Positions 22,294-30,505 of a stretch of DNA of 64,000 nt are shown in pieces. The stretch is from WHSW01 sp963846565. Lineage in GTDB: Bacteria; Actinomycetota; Thermoleophilia; Solirubrobacterales; 70-9. The notes under the pieces were generated by a model that saw nothing but the letters and a program-made list of their open reading frames with translations, did no database searches and was not told the origin of the DNA. Within the stretch, counting starts at the first letter, position 1, and the number at the start of each line of letters is the position of its first letter. The DNA lies in contig CAWJWL010000003.1 of the NCBI GenBank assembly GCA_963846565.1, forward strand, positions 715,409 to 779,408, given 5' to 3'. A program made the position numbers and the translations under genes.

Positions 22294-22568
22294 TCCGAGC
22301 TCCGCTCCGATTCCGGCAGCTCCTCGGCGGTCTTGGCGTCGATCGCGAGCAGGACCCCGCGCTCGTGGATCCGGTCGATCAGCTCCGCGTCGACGTAGTG
22401 ATGGTTGCCGGGGAGCAGGCCGCGGTCGATCGCGAGCCCGTCGAAGATGTCCGTCTGCAGGTCGGCGACCACCTCGTGGACCTTGCCGATCTCCTCCCCG
22501 TCGGCGGTGAAGACGGGCGCGCCCTTCTCGAGGGTGAGATAGGAGATCGCCGGGCCGAGGTCTTCCAC
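22290..22568 (-). CDS. PRC-barrel-like protein, 92 aa
   Basis: Small beta-barrel: G-A-P-V-F-T-A-D-G-E-E-I-G-K-V-H-E-V-V-A-D is the PRC-barrel signature, followed by F-D-G-L-A-I-D-R-G and Y-V-D-A-E-L-I-D-R-I. Such domains bind RNA or protein partners; here it is the whole protein. GTG start with TAGGCT 8 nt before it. It heads an operon with the GNAT gene. Confidence 0.75.
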   Translation of the reverse strand: MEDLGPAISYLTLEKGAPVFTADGEEIGKVHEVVADLQTDIFDGLAIDRGLLPGNHHYVDAELIDRIHERGVLLAIDAKTAEELPESERSSE

Positions 22569-22576
22569 CGCGGCCC

Positions 22577-22582
22577 AGCCTA
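22577..22582 (-). promoter_or_regulatory. -10 hexamer TAGGCT, 8 nt before PRC-barrel start
   Basis: Minus strand; the adjoining T-rich bases (TTTAGGCT) are rare in this GC-rich window. Confidence 0.45.
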
Positions 22583-22598
22583 AACCAGCGAGGCGGCC

Positions 22599-23120
22599 TC
22601 AGCCGTCGAGCGCGCGCTGCAAGATGTCGCGGAGCGCGCGCTGGTCCGCCCCGGAGAGGCGGCTGATCGGCTCCGGCGGCACCGCGAGCTTCCGGTTCAG
22701 CTTCTCGGTGACCTTCTTCCCGGCGGTGGTCGCGGCGATCAGCTTCACCCGCCGGTCGTACTCGGCGGGCCGGCGCTCCACCAGGCCCCGCTCCTCGAGC
22801 CTGTCGACGATCCCGGTCAGGTTCGAGTTGTCGCAGTACATCGCCATCGCCAGCTCACTCATCGTCCGCGGCTCGCCCAGGAGCCGCAGGGTGATCGCCT
22901 GCGGCGGACTGAGGTCGAGCTCCCCGGCGATCGCCGGCAGTCGGGGTTTGCCCTCGAGAAAGAACATGCGCATCATCAACGCCCACGCCTCGCCTGCCTG
23001 ATCGACCGCGTAGCGGGCGACGTCGAGGGACTCGTGCAGCTCGCGTCGGCGGCGCTCGAGCTCCTGACGACGGTCAGCCGTCCGGTCCGGAGTGGTTTCG
23101 GGTCCCTGGGCGACGGCCAT
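22599..23120 (-). CDS. MarR-family regulator of the ABC exporter, 173 aa
   Basis: Winged-helix protein: L-D-L-S-P-P-Q-A-I-T-L-R-L-L, M-S-E-L-A-M-A-M-Y-C-D-N-S-N-L-T-G-I-V-D-R-L-E-E-R-G-L-V-E-R-R and the wing E-Y-D-R-R-V-K. The N terminus carries an extra basic helix (Q-E-L-E-R-R-R-R-E-L). Divergent from the ABC transporter; operator and overlapping -10 boxes lie between. Probably represses the exporter until a transported drug or lipid binds. Confidence 0.85.
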   Translation of the reverse strand: MAVAQGPETTPDRTADRRQELERRRRELHESLDVARYAVDQAGEAWALMMRMFFLEGKPRLPAIAGELDLSPPQAITLRLLGEPRTMSELAMAMYCDNSNLTGIVDRLEERGLVERRPAEYDRRVKLIAATTAGKKVTEKLNRKLAVPPEPISRLSGADQRALRDILQRALDG

Positions 23121-23133
23121 CGGAGTTCGGTGT

Positions 23134-23158
23134 TAGTCTACATCATCGATAGTTGATG
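23134..23158. promoter_or_regulatory. Divergent promoter and operator of MarR / ABC exporter
   Basis: Plus-strand TAGTCT (23134-23139) and minus-strand TAGACT (23140-23135) overlap, and the inverted repeat CATCA-N8-TGATG (23141-23158) covers the likely transcription start and reaches the exporter's ribosome-binding site. Confidence 0.55.
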
Positions 23159-23167
23159 GAGTCAAAT

Positions 23168-24184
23168 ATGAATGCTGACAATGGAATCGTGGTCGAGGGG
23201 CTCGTGCGCGAGTTCAAGAAGGGCCCGCGCGCTGTCGACGGCATCGACCTCGAGGTGAAGCCGGGCGAGATCTACGGGTTCTTGGGGCCCAACGGCGCGG
23301 GCAAGTCGACGACCGTCCACATGCTGACGACGCTCCTCCCCCCGACGGCCGGCACGGCGCGCGTCGCCGGCTTCGACATCGTCCGGGAGGGCGCCGACGT
23401 CCGCGACCAGATCGGCGTCGCACTGCAGGAGGCGGCGCTCGACCAGTTCCTGACCGCGCGCGAGCACATGCGCCTCCAGGCCGGCATGCACGGGATCCCC
23501 AAGGACGAGGCACTGCGGCTCGGCGACGAGCTGATCGAACGCGTCGGTCTCACCGACGCGGCCGATCGCAAGGTCGGCGGCTACTCGGGCGGCATGCGCC
23601 GCCGGCTCGACCTCGCCCTCGCGCTCGTCCACCAGCCGCGATTGCTCTTCCTCGACGAGCCCACGACGGGCCTCGACGTGCAGAGCCGCTCGGCGCTCTG
23701 GGATGAAGTCGCGCGGCTCGCCAACGACGAGGGCGTGACCGTCTTCCTCACCACGCAGTACCTCGAGGAGGCCGACGCGCTCGCCGACCGGGTCGGGATC
23801 ATCGACACCGGCAAGATCGTCGCCGAGGGAACCCCCGACGCCCTCAAGGACGAGATCGGACGCCCGACGGTGCAGGCCGCGCCGCTCGAGCCGGCCGAGA
23901 TCGAGCAGTTGCGCGAGGTGCTCGGCCGCTTCGGCTCCCCGCAGCGAGCCGAGCGCGGTCACGTCGCCGTGCGCCTCGAGGAACAGACCGAGCAGCTCGC
24001 CGACGTCGTCCGCGCGCTCGACGCGGCCGGGATCGCCGTCCAGGACCTCGAGATCCACACGCCGACGCTCGACGACGTCTTCCTCGCGAAGACGGGGCGC
24101 CGGCTCGAGGGCGCCGCGGCCGCCGAGGCCGAAGCCGTCGAGGAGAGCGAGGAAACGGGGGAGCGCGAGGCGATCCCGGCGTGA
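23168..24184 (+). CDS. ABC exporter ATPase (DrrA-like), 338 aa
   Basis: Drug-type ABC ATPase: Walker A G-P-N-G-A-G-K-S-T at 40-48, signature Y-S-G-G-M-R-R-R-L, Walker B L-L-F-L-D-E-P-T-T-G-L-D, H-loop region with T-T-Q-Y-L-E-E-A-D-A-L-A-D-R. The C-terminal domain with T-P-T-L-D-D-V-F-L is typical of the DrrA/NodI branch. The extra acidic tail is unusual but low-complexity. The ATG at 23168 has GGAG 6 nt upstream; an in-frame ATG at 23156 lies within the operator. Powers the two permeases that follow. Confidence 0.9.
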   Translation: MNADNGIVVEGLVREFKKGPRAVDGIDLEVKPGEIYGFLGPNGAGKSTTVHMLTTLLPPTAGTARVAGFDIVREGADVRDQIGVALQEAALDQFLTAREHMRLQAGMHGIPKDEALRLGDELIERVGLTDAADRKVGGYSGGMRRRLDLALALVHQPRLLFLDEPTTGLDVQSRSALWDEVARLANDEGVTVFLTTQYLEEADALADRVGIIDTGKIVAEGTPDALKDEIGRPTVQAAPLEPAEIEQLREVLGRFGSPQRAERGHVAVRLEEQTEQLADVVRALDAAGIAVQDLEIHTPTLDDVFLAKTGRRLEGAAAAEAEAVEESEETGEREAIPA

Positions 24185-25005
24185 ACGCCGCCACGGCCGC
24201 ACTCCGCAACCCGGCGGCGCTGCGCAAGCGCACCGGCACCCTCTCCCAGGTCGGCTACCTCGCCCGGCGCTCGATCACGCGCACGATCCGCCAGCCGATG
24301 CTGATCATCCCCAGCCTCGTCTTCCCGCTGTTCCTGCTCGCGGTCAACTCCAGCGGACTCGACGCGGCAACAGCGCTCCCCGGTTTCCCGACCGACTCCT
24401 ACCTCACCTTCGCTCTCGGGCTCACCTTCATGCAGGGTGCGCTCTTCGCCACGATGGGTGCCGGTCAGTCGATCGCCGGCGACATCCAGCACGGCTTCTT
24501 CAACCGCCTCCAGCTGACCCCGCTTCGCGGGCCGGCGCTCGTCGCCGGCCAGCTCGCCGGCGTCACCGTGCAGGGGCTGATCCAGGGCCTCGGCTACCTC
24601 GCGATCGCGCTCGCGTTCGGCGCCCACCTGGAAGCCGGCCCGGCCGGCGCCCTCGTGCTCTTCGCCCTCTCCGCCGCGGTCGGGGTCGCCTTCGGCTCGA
24701 TCGGGCTCGCGATCGGGATCCGGACCGGTAACGGCGAGGCGGTCCAGGGGGTCTTCCCGCTCCTGTTCGTCCTCCTCTTCCTCAGCTCGGGCGCGCTGCC
24801 GCGCGACCTGATCGCGAACGACTGGTTTCAGACGATCGCCACGATCAACCCGGTGAGCTACCTGATCGAGGGCTTCCGCAGCCTCTTCGTCGACGGCTGG
24901 GACGGTGAGGCGCTCGCACTCGCCTTCGGGGTCTCGGCGGTGATCCTCGTCCTCGGTATCTGGGCGACGACGGCCGCGCTCAAGACCCGGATGGAGCGCA
25001 CGTGA
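24181..25005 (+). CDS. ABC-2 type permease (DrrB-like), 274 aa
   Basis: Six predicted membrane segments with the ABC-2 pattern: M-L-I-I-P-S-L-V-F-P-L-F-L-L-A, G-I-R-T-G-N-G-E-A-V-Q and the late L-F-L-S-S-G-A-L-P ... P-V-S-Y-L-I-E-G-F-R. GTG start overlaps the ATPase stop (GTGA). Works with the ATPase and the second permease, probably as a heterodimer. Confidence 0.9.
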   Translation: MNAATAALRNPAALRKRTGTLSQVGYLARRSITRTIRQPMLIIPSLVFPLFLLAVNSSGLDAATALPGFPTDSYLTFALGLTFMQGALFATMGAGQSIAGDIQHGFFNRLQLTPLRGPALVAGQLAGVTVQGLIQGLGYLAIALAFGAHLEAGPAGALVLFALSAAVGVAFGSIGLAIGIRTGNGEAVQGVFPLLFVLLFLSSGALPRDLIANDWFQTIATINPVSYLIEGFRSLFVDGWDGEALALAFGVSAVILVLGIWATTAALKTRMERT

Positions 25006-25778
25006 GCCCGGCGCGCAGATTCACCCGCGCCGCCACCTCGATCGCCTGGCGCCAGCTCCACGTGATGATCAGCAAGCCGTCGCTGTTCCTGCCCTCGCTG
25101 ATCTTCCCGCTCTTCTTCTTCGCCGCCTTCGCGGGCGGCCTCTCCGCGGTCGGCGACGCGCCCGACTTCGACTATCCGAACTACACGACCTTCCAGTACA
25201 TCTTCGTCCTCATGCAGTCGGCCGTCTTCGGCGGCGTCTTCACCGGCTTCGCGATCGCCGCCGACTTCGAGTTCGGCTTCGCCCGCCGGATGCTGCTCGC
25301 AACCCGCAACCGGTCTGCCCTGATCGCCGGCTACGCGCTCACGGCCCTCGTCCGGGCGCTGATGGTGTGGGCGGTGGTCACTGCCGTCGCGCTCGCCACC
25401 GGGCTCGAGATCCACGGTGGCGTCGTCGACCTGCTCGAGATCCTGCTGATCGCGATCCTGCTCAACTTCGCGGCGATCCTCTTCGCCTCCGGGATGGCGA
25501 TGCGCTTCCGCACACTGCAGGCGGCGCCGCTGATCCAGCTCCCCGCCTTCCTGATCATCATGACCGCGCCCGTCTACGTGCCGCGCGAGCTGATCGAGGG
25601 CTGGGTCGCGACCGTCGCCGACTTCAACCCGATGACGGCGACGCTCGAGGCGGGCCGCAACCTGATCATCGGCGCCCCGGCCGAGACCCTGCTCGCCGTC
25701 GGCGTCGCCATCGGCCTGATCGCCCTGACGGTCTCCTGGGCGATCACCGGCCTGCGCAGGGCCGAAGCCGCGGGCTGA
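25002..25778 (+). CDS. ABC-2 type permease (DrrB-like), second subunit, 258 aa
   Basis: Same fold as the gene before it: I-S-K-P-S-L-F-L-P-S-L-I-F-P-L-F-F-F-A near the start, central D-F-E-F-G-F-A-R-R-M-L-L-A-T, late A-P-V-Y-V-P-R-E-L-I. Also joined by GTGA overlap. Two different permeases with one ATPase suggest an A2BC transporter. Substrate class (drug, lipid or glycolipid) not visible. Confidence 0.9.
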   Translation: MSPARRFTRAATSIAWRQLHVMISKPSLFLPSLIFPLFFFAAFAGGLSAVGDAPDFDYPNYTTFQYIFVLMQSAVFGGVFTGFAIAADFEFGFARRMLLATRNRSALIAGYALTALVRALMVWAVVTAVALATGLEIHGGVVDLLEILLIAILLNFAAILFASGMAMRFRTLQAAPLIQLPAFLIIMTAPVYVPRELIEGWVATVADFNPMTATLEAGRNLIIGAPAETLLAVGVAIGLIALTVSWAITGLRRAEAAG

Positions 25779-25809
25779 AACGCCCCTCCCTCCACCGAGA
25801 CAAAGGATC

Positions 25810-25848
25810 GGGGTCATATCCACCCCCAACCCCCGTCTCGCAGGGGTT
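25810..25848. terminator. Two small hairpins between convergent genes
   Basis: GGGGT-N7-ACCCC and AACCCC-N9-GGGGTT lie head to tail in the 69-bp gap between permease and kinase. Stems are short, so termination is only possible. Confidence 0.3.
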
Positions 25849-27365
25849 CAGTCGTCGTGGCCGTACGCGTTGCCGGAGGGCGGGCTGTCGTCCTCGCCGG
25901 CGCCCGGGCCACCGGAGTCGATCCCGGCGGCCTGCTGCGCGGCGGCGAGCTCTGCGGCGACCACGTCGCGCTGGTCGGGGTAGGCGAGGCGCCGCTCGAG
26001 GTACTCGATCGCCTCCTCCGGGCGACCGGCGAGCCGCAGCGCGTTGCCGAGGTTGAAGAGCGCGTAGTTCAGCGTGAGCTCGTCGCCGGAGCCCTCCAGC
26101 GCGGCGACAGCCTGCTCGAGCGCGGGGATCGCGGCCTCGGGATCGCCGGCGTCGATCAGGCTCTTGCCCTCGTCGTTCAGCGCGACGCCATCCGCGCCGA
26201 CGCCACCGGGGACGCCGGTCTCCTCGGGCGCCGGGGCCGAAGCGGCCGGCGCCTCCGGCTCGTTCTTCGCCGAGGACGATCCACCGCCTCCGCTCGCAGC
26301 CGAACCCTGGTTCGCGGTGGAGTTGGCGCCGCGAGCACCCTCACCGCCACCGCCGTCCCCGCCTGCAAACGCGAGCACACCGGCGGCGAGCAGCGCCACG
26401 GCGCCGATGGCGCCCGCCGCAAGCCAGCGCCGGCGTGCGTCGCCTCCGCCGCGCGCGAGCGGCGCGCCGCCTGCCGGCGGCCCGGGCTCCTTTTGGCGGG
26501 CGGTAGTGCGCTCGCGAACGCGCGGCGGAGGCGGCGGCGGAGCGGCAACCGGTGCGTCCAGCGTGCGCGTCGCCTCCCCCGGCGGCTCGCTCTGCTCGCT
26601 TCGCTCGAGGTCGGCGAGCGCGATCGCCGCCGATGCCGGCCGCGCTTCCGGGTCGCGGTCGCGCAGGCGGTCGATCAGCCCCCACAGGGGTGCCGCGCCG
26701 CCACCGCCGCGGGCGCTGTCGGCGAGCACCATGCCGAGCGCGTAGAGGTCGGAGCGCTCACTCGCCGGCTCGCCACGCAACACCTCGGGGGCGAGGTAGC
26801 TCTCGGTGCCGATCACCCGCCCCGTTGCGGTGAGGCTGGTCCCGTCGCGGGGCAGGGCGATGCCGAAGTCGGTGAGCCGGGCATGCTCGTGCCGGTCGAG
26901 CAGCACGTTCTGCGGCTTCACGTCGCGGTGAAGGATGCCCGCCGCGTGGATGTGCCGCAGCGCCGAGAGCAGCTCGCGCGCGAGCCGCTCGATCGGCGGC
27001 TGGCGGCCGGCCTTGACCTGCTCGGCGAGCGTGCCGCCGTCGATGTACTCCATCACCAGGTACGGCCGCGCGCCGGCGTCGAAGTCGTAGACGCGAACCA
27101 GGTTCGGGTGCTGGAGCCCGGCGGCGAGGCGAGCCTCGCGGCGGAAGCGGCTCAGGTACTCCTGATCATCGGCGACGGTGTCGGAGAGCACCTTGACCGC
27201 GACCGGGCGGCCGAGGCGCTCGTCCGTGGCGAGCCACACCGCGGCCATCCCCCCGCGGCCGATCGAGTGCTCGAGCCGGTAGCGCTCGCCGAAGATCCGC
27301 CCAGGGGCCAACAGCGGCGGCTCGATTACCCCCGCTCCGTCGCTCTGCTCGTTCGACCTTCCCAC
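25848..27365 (-). CDS. Transmembrane Ser/Thr protein kinase with outer TPRs, 505 aa
   Basis: Hanks-type kinase with all motifs: glycine loop G-R-G-G-M-A-A-V-W (36-44), Lys58 in A-V-K-V, H-R-D-V-K-P-Q-N (146-153), D-F-G (166-168), A-P-E (192-194). A Pro/Ala-rich linker leads to one membrane helix (about 314-336), a Gly/Ser-rich spacer, and about two TPRs (A-L-F-N-L-G-N-A-L-R-L-A-G-R-P-E-E-A-I-E-Y-L) outside the cell. Actinobacterial kinases often have PASTA or other sensors there, so the TPR pair is the sensing or docking part here. GTG start with GGGGAGGGG just upstream. Confidence 0.9.
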   Translation of the reverse strand: MGRSNEQSDGAGVIEPPLLAPGRIFGERYRLEHSIGRGGMAAVWLATDERLGRPVAVKVLSDTVADDQEYLSRFRREARLAAGLQHPNLVRVYDFDAGARPYLVMEYIDGGTLAEQVKAGRQPPIERLARELLSALRHIHAAGILHRDVKPQNVLLDRHEHARLTDFGIALPRDGTSLTATGRVIGTESYLAPEVLRGEPASERSDLYALGMVLADSARGGGGAAPLWGLIDRLRDRDPEARPASAAIALADLERSEQSEPPGEATRTLDAPVAAPPPPPPRVRERTTARQKEPGPPAGGAPLARGGGDARRRWLAAGAIGAVALLAAGVLAFAGGDGGGGEGARGANSTANQGSAASGGGGSSSAKNEPEAPAASAPAPEETGVPGGVGADGVALNDEGKSLIDAGDPEAAIPALEQAVAALEGSGDELTLNYALFNLGNALRLAGRPEEAIEYLERRLAYPDQRDVVAAELAAAQQAAGIDSGGPGAGEDDSPPSGNAYGHDD

Positions 27366-27439
27366 GCACCCCTCCCCTTCCCCGCCGGGGCCCCCGCCTA
27401 ACGTTGCTCGTGGCCGACGTGACTATCCTCCCCGCCTCG

Positions 27440-28909
27440 ATGGCCACCACCGCCACCGGGACCCGCGCGCCCGCCGAGGGCTTGACGAAGCGCTCGGGAG
27501 TCGAGCTCGCCGCCGCGATCCGCGCCGGGGAGGTGAGCGCCCGCGACGTGATCGACGCCCACATCGAGCTGATCGAGCGCCGGAACCCGCGACTCAACGC
27601 CGTCGTCGCGACACGCTTCGAGCGCGCCCGCGAGGAGGCCGACGCTGCCGACGCCGCGGTCGCGAAGGCGGGCAAGCGAAAGAAGCTCCCGCCGCTGCTG
27701 GGCGTTCCGATGACGATCAAGGAGTCGTTCGCGCTCGACGGAATGCCGAACACGGCCGGATCACGCGACCGCGAACACGTCGTCGCCGACAGCTCGGCGA
27801 CCGCGGTCCAACGGCTGATCGACGCGGGCGCGATCCCGCTCGGCGTCACCAACACGTCCGAGCTGACGCTCTGGATCGAGTCGCAGAACCCCGTCTGGGG
27901 TCGCACCAACAACGCGTATGACCTCGAGCGCACCGCGGGCGGCTCCTCCGGCGGCGAGGGTGCCGCGATCGGCTCCGGCTTCGCCGCGTTCGGCCTCGGC
28001 ACCGACATCGGCGGCTCGATCCGTCTCCCCGCCTACTTCAACGGCTGCTTCGGCCACAAGCCGACGGGCTGCCTCGTCCCCTCCTCCGGGCACTACCCGG
28101 CCCCGAACGAGCGCGGCGCCACGCTGCTCGGCGTCGGCCCGCTCGCTCGCCGAGCCGACGACCTGATGCCCGTCCTGCGCGCGATCGCCGGCCCCGACGG
28201 CGAGGACGCGACCGTACGCGAAGTCGACCTCGGCGACCCGGCCGATGTCTCGATCGAGGGACTCCAGGTGACGATCTCCGAAGACGCCTCGCTGCTGCCG
28301 GTCTCGGTCGAGCTCCGCAACGCCCGCATCCGCGCGGCGAAGGCGCTTCGCGATCGCGGGGCGATCGTGCGCCGGGTCTCGCTGCCGGCGGTGAAGACGG
28401 TGGTCCAGCCGTATCTGAACGCGATGCGGGAATCGGGCGCGATGCGCGAGATCCTCATCGCCGGCAACGCCGAGCTTCCCGGCTTCGGGCGGCTGTTCTC
28501 CGACGCGGTTCGCGGGCGCAGCCGCTACTCGACCCCGGTGCTGATGACGCTCGCGAGCGAGAACCTCGCCAACTACATGCCAGAGGCCCTCGAGCGCCAG
28601 GCGGCGGCGGCGGAGCGCTCGCTCGCCGCGCAGCTCAACGAAGCGATCGGCGACGGCATCCTCCTGCACCCGCCGTTCTCACGCGTCGTGCCGAGGCACG
28701 GCCGCACCGTCGGCCGTCCCTGGTTGCTCGCCCCGCAAGCCGTCTTCAACCTGGTTGGCCTTCCCGTTACCGAGGTCCCCCTCGGCCTCAACGAGCGCGG
28801 CCTTCCGCTCGGCGTTCAGGTCGCCGCCGGCAAGGATCGCGACCACGTCGCGATCGCCGTCGCGCTCGAGCTCGAGCGGGCCTTCGGCGGTTGGCAGCCT
28901 CCCGCCTGA
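27440..28909 (+). CDS. Amidase (amidase-signature family), 489 aa
   Basis: Ser-Ser-Lys amidase: catalytic Lys in P-M-T-I-K-E-S, first Ser in T-A-G-G-S-S-G-G-E-G, the cis-Ser and nucleophile region G-L-G-T-D-I-G-G-S-I-R. Hydrolyses an amide or ester in the cytoplasm; fatty-acid amide or aryl amide are possible and GatA is unlikely since no gatB/C is nearby. The ATG at 27440 is taken (TATCCT 10 nt upstream), though the frame is open to 27404. Divergent from the kinase. Confidence 0.85.
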   Translation: MATTATGTRAPAEGLTKRSGVELAAAIRAGEVSARDVIDAHIELIERRNPRLNAVVATRFERAREEADAADAAVAKAGKRKKLPPLLGVPMTIKESFALDGMPNTAGSRDREHVVADSSATAVQRLIDAGAIPLGVTNTSELTLWIESQNPVWGRTNNAYDLERTAGGSSGGEGAAIGSGFAAFGLGTDIGGSIRLPAYFNGCFGHKPTGCLVPSSGHYPAPNERGATLLGVGPLARRADDLMPVLRAIAGPDGEDATVREVDLGDPADVSIEGLQVTISEDASLLPVSVELRNARIRAAKALRDRGAIVRRVSLPAVKTVVQPYLNAMRESGAMREILIAGNAELPGFGRLFSDAVRGRSRYSTPVLMTLASENLANYMPEALERQAAAAERSLAAQLNEAIGDGILLHPPFSRVVPRHGRTVGRPWLLAPQAVFNLVGLPVTEVPLGLNERGLPLGVQVAAGKDRDHVAIAVALELERAFGGWQPPA

Positions 28910-28971
28910 GGGAGTCCGGCTTACTCGCCGGTCTAGGTTCGTCTCACCTCGAACCGGGTACCGATGACGCG

Positions 28972-29094
28972 ATGGTCTCCCCACTCGCCTTCCTGTTGAT
29001 CGTCGGCGGAGTCGCCCTCATCGCCGTGATCGCGGTCGCGGTGGTCGGCCGCTCGGCCCGACGCGAGCTCGACCGCCGCTACATGGCGCACTGA
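28972..29094 (+). CDS. Small single-pass membrane protein, 40 aa
   Basis: M-V-S-P-L-A-F then a run of 18 hydrophobic residues (L-L-I-V-G-G-V-A-L-I-A-V-I-A-V-A-V-V) and a basic tail (R-S-A-R-R-E-L-D-R-R). A typical N-out or N-in single helix with positive cytoplasmic end. The stop TGA and the next ATG overlap (TGATG), so translation is coupled to the NAD(P)-binding protein. No family recognised. Confidence 0.65.
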   Translation: MVSPLAFLLIVGGVALIAVIAVAVVGRSARRELDRRYMAH

Positions 29095-29741
29095 TGGAGG
29101 TCGTCGTCCTCGGCGGCCACGGGAAGATCGGCCGCCGTCTGCTCGCCCTCCTGGCTGAGGGTGGGCACAAGGCTCGCGGGGTGATCCGCAACCCGGACCA
29201 CGCGCCGGATCTGGAGGAGATCGGGGCGACGCCGATCGTCTTCGACCTCGAGACCGAGGACGGGCTCGAGTCGCACCTCGCGAGTGCCACCGCGGTCGTC
29301 TTCGCCGCCGGTGCCGGACCGGGTAGCGGACCGGAGCGCAAGCGGACGGTGGATCTCGGCGGAGCGCTGAAGCTGATCGACGCCTGCCGCGCGGCGGGCG
29401 TGACGCGCTACCTGATGGTCAGCTCGATCAACGCCGACCGTCCGGAGCGCTGGAGCGAGCAGATGAGGCCCTACCTCGAGGCAAAGCGCGACGCCGACGA
29501 GGCCGTGATCGCCTCCGGACTCAAATACACGGTCGTGCGGCCGGGAGTGCTGACGGACGACGAAGGCAGCGGACGAGTCGAGGTCGGCACGCCGCTCCCG
29601 GACTCGGGCTCGATCCCGCGCGCCGACGTCGCCGCAATGCTCTACGCGTTGCTCGAGGCACCGGCAACGGCCGGGCTGGCGTTCGACCTGATCTCCGGCG
29701 AGACGCCGATAAGCGAGGCGATCGCCTCGCTTACGAGTTAG
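29094..29741 (+). CDS. NAD(P)H-binding protein (atypical SDR), 215 aa
   Basis: Atypical short-chain dehydrogenase: V-V-L-G-G-H-G-K-I-G-R-R-L glycine motif, V-R-P-G-V-L-T, and S-S-I-N-A-D in place of the usual catalytic Ser region; no YxxxK, so it may be a binding or isomerase-like protein of the YwnB/BVR-B group. Coupled to the 40-aa membrane protein. Its stop overlaps the stop of the zinc-ribbon gene on the other strand by 4 bp. Confidence 0.85.
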   Translation: MEVVVLGGHGKIGRRLLALLAEGGHKARGVIRNPDHAPDLEEIGATPIVFDLETEDGLESHLASATAVVFAAGAGPGSGPERKRTVDLGGALKLIDACRAAGVTRYLMVSSINADRPERWSEQMRPYLEAKRDADEAVIASGLKYTVVRPGVLTDDEGSGRVEVGTPLPDSGSIPRADVAAMLYALLEAPATAGLAFDLISGETPISEAIASLTS

Positions 29742-30160
29742 CGCCGAGTGGCGGGCTTCGCCTGAGCTTCGATCCGCCGGCGGCTCTTGACCACAGCGGG
29801 AACGGAGCAGCGCACGACCTTGGCGATCTCGCCGTTGGGACGGTCGGGATCGCGGAGGATCTCGAAATCGAGGATCGCGGCGGCGCGGATCTTCGCCCGC
29901 TCCTCGCGCGTGGTGTCCTCGGGAGCCTTCTCGATTGCGCGCTCGGCGGCCTCGGCGCGCCGGCAGCGCAGGCAGTGAGAGCCGACATCGCCCGTCTTCG
30001 ACCAGCCCGCCGGCGCGGACTTGCGCTCGTGACCGGGCATGTAGGTGATCGTCACGTCGCAGCGCTCGCAGCGCCACTTCTGCGACGTCTTCGACTTCGT
30101 CTTCGTGACGGGCTTGCTCGCGGCGGTCTTAGCGCCGTGTTGGGCGGCAGCGGAAGGCAA
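29738..30160 (-). CDS. Zinc-ribbon protein with C-terminal helix-turn-helix-like part, about 140 aa
   Basis: After a basic, disordered start (K-P-V-T-K-T-K-S-K-T) comes W-R-C-E-R-C-D and, 28 residues later, C-L-R-C: a C-x2-C-x28-C-x2-C zinc ribbon. The end, N-G-E-I-A-K-V-V-R-C-S-V-P-A-V-V-K-S-R-R-R-I, looks like a DNA-binding helix-turn-helix. The frame is open to 30343, but TTG at 30160 with AAGGAG 10 nt upstream is a better start, since codons before it look non-coding. Probably a nucleic-acid-binding protein; unknown role. Confidence 0.6.
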   Translation of the reverse strand: MPSAAAQHGAKTAASKPVTKTKSKTSQKWRCERCDVTITYMPGHERKSAPAGWSKTGDVGSHCLRCRRAEAAERAIEKAPEDTTREERAKIRAAAILDFEILRDPDRPNGEIAKVVRCSVPAVVKSRRRIEAQAKPATRR

Positions 30161-30384
30161 GTTCTTTCGGCTCCTTGGTCGAGTGACGATTAATCGGAAT
30201 CCAGCGACCCCGAATGCACTCGAGCGGCGCACGGTGGTACGGATCCGTCGGCCGGCCCCTGCGGCTAGCCGCTCCGTCATACGGTAGCAAACACTCGTTC
30301 CCCCCCGGCGGATCCGCTTGAAAAAGCCGCAAATTGCGACCAAGGCGGAGCGCGTGGCGAATCGTCGCGAAGGATGTTTGTACG

Positions 30385-30410
30385 GTCGGACAATCCGACT
30401 CGGGGAGTCG
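30385..30410 (+). promoter_or_regulatory. Two mutually exclusive hairpins upstream of glnN promoter
   Basis: GTCGG-acaat-CCGAC (30385-30399) and CGACTC-ggg-GAGTCG (30396-30410) share CGAC, so only one can form. They lie just before a TAGCCT -10 at 30416-30421, so they may equally be a regulator's binding site in DNA. Confidence 0.35.
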
Positions 30411-30450
30411 ATCCCTAGCCTGGCGCCGACACAACCACGACTTTGAACGA

Positions 30451-30478
30451 AGCGCGCCCGCTCCGCACCGGGCGCGCT
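30451..30478 (+). promoter_or_regulatory. Leader hairpin of type III glutamine synthetase
   Basis: Perfect 10-bp stem AGCGCGCCCG / CGGGCGCGCT with loop CTCCGCAC. The loop CTCC is complementary to the AGGAGG ribosome-binding site a few bases downstream (30488-30493), so a kissing contact could limit translation. With TAGCCT at 30416 as -10, this hairpin lies inside an approx. 78-nt leader. Confidence 0.45.
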
Positions 30479-30505
30479 GCGCTAGCTCAGGAGGAACAAG
30501 GAGAG

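Noticed and set aside
25857..27401. 514-codon frame opposite the kinase
   Set aside because: Kinase motifs are complete on the minus strand; this frame shows no domain.
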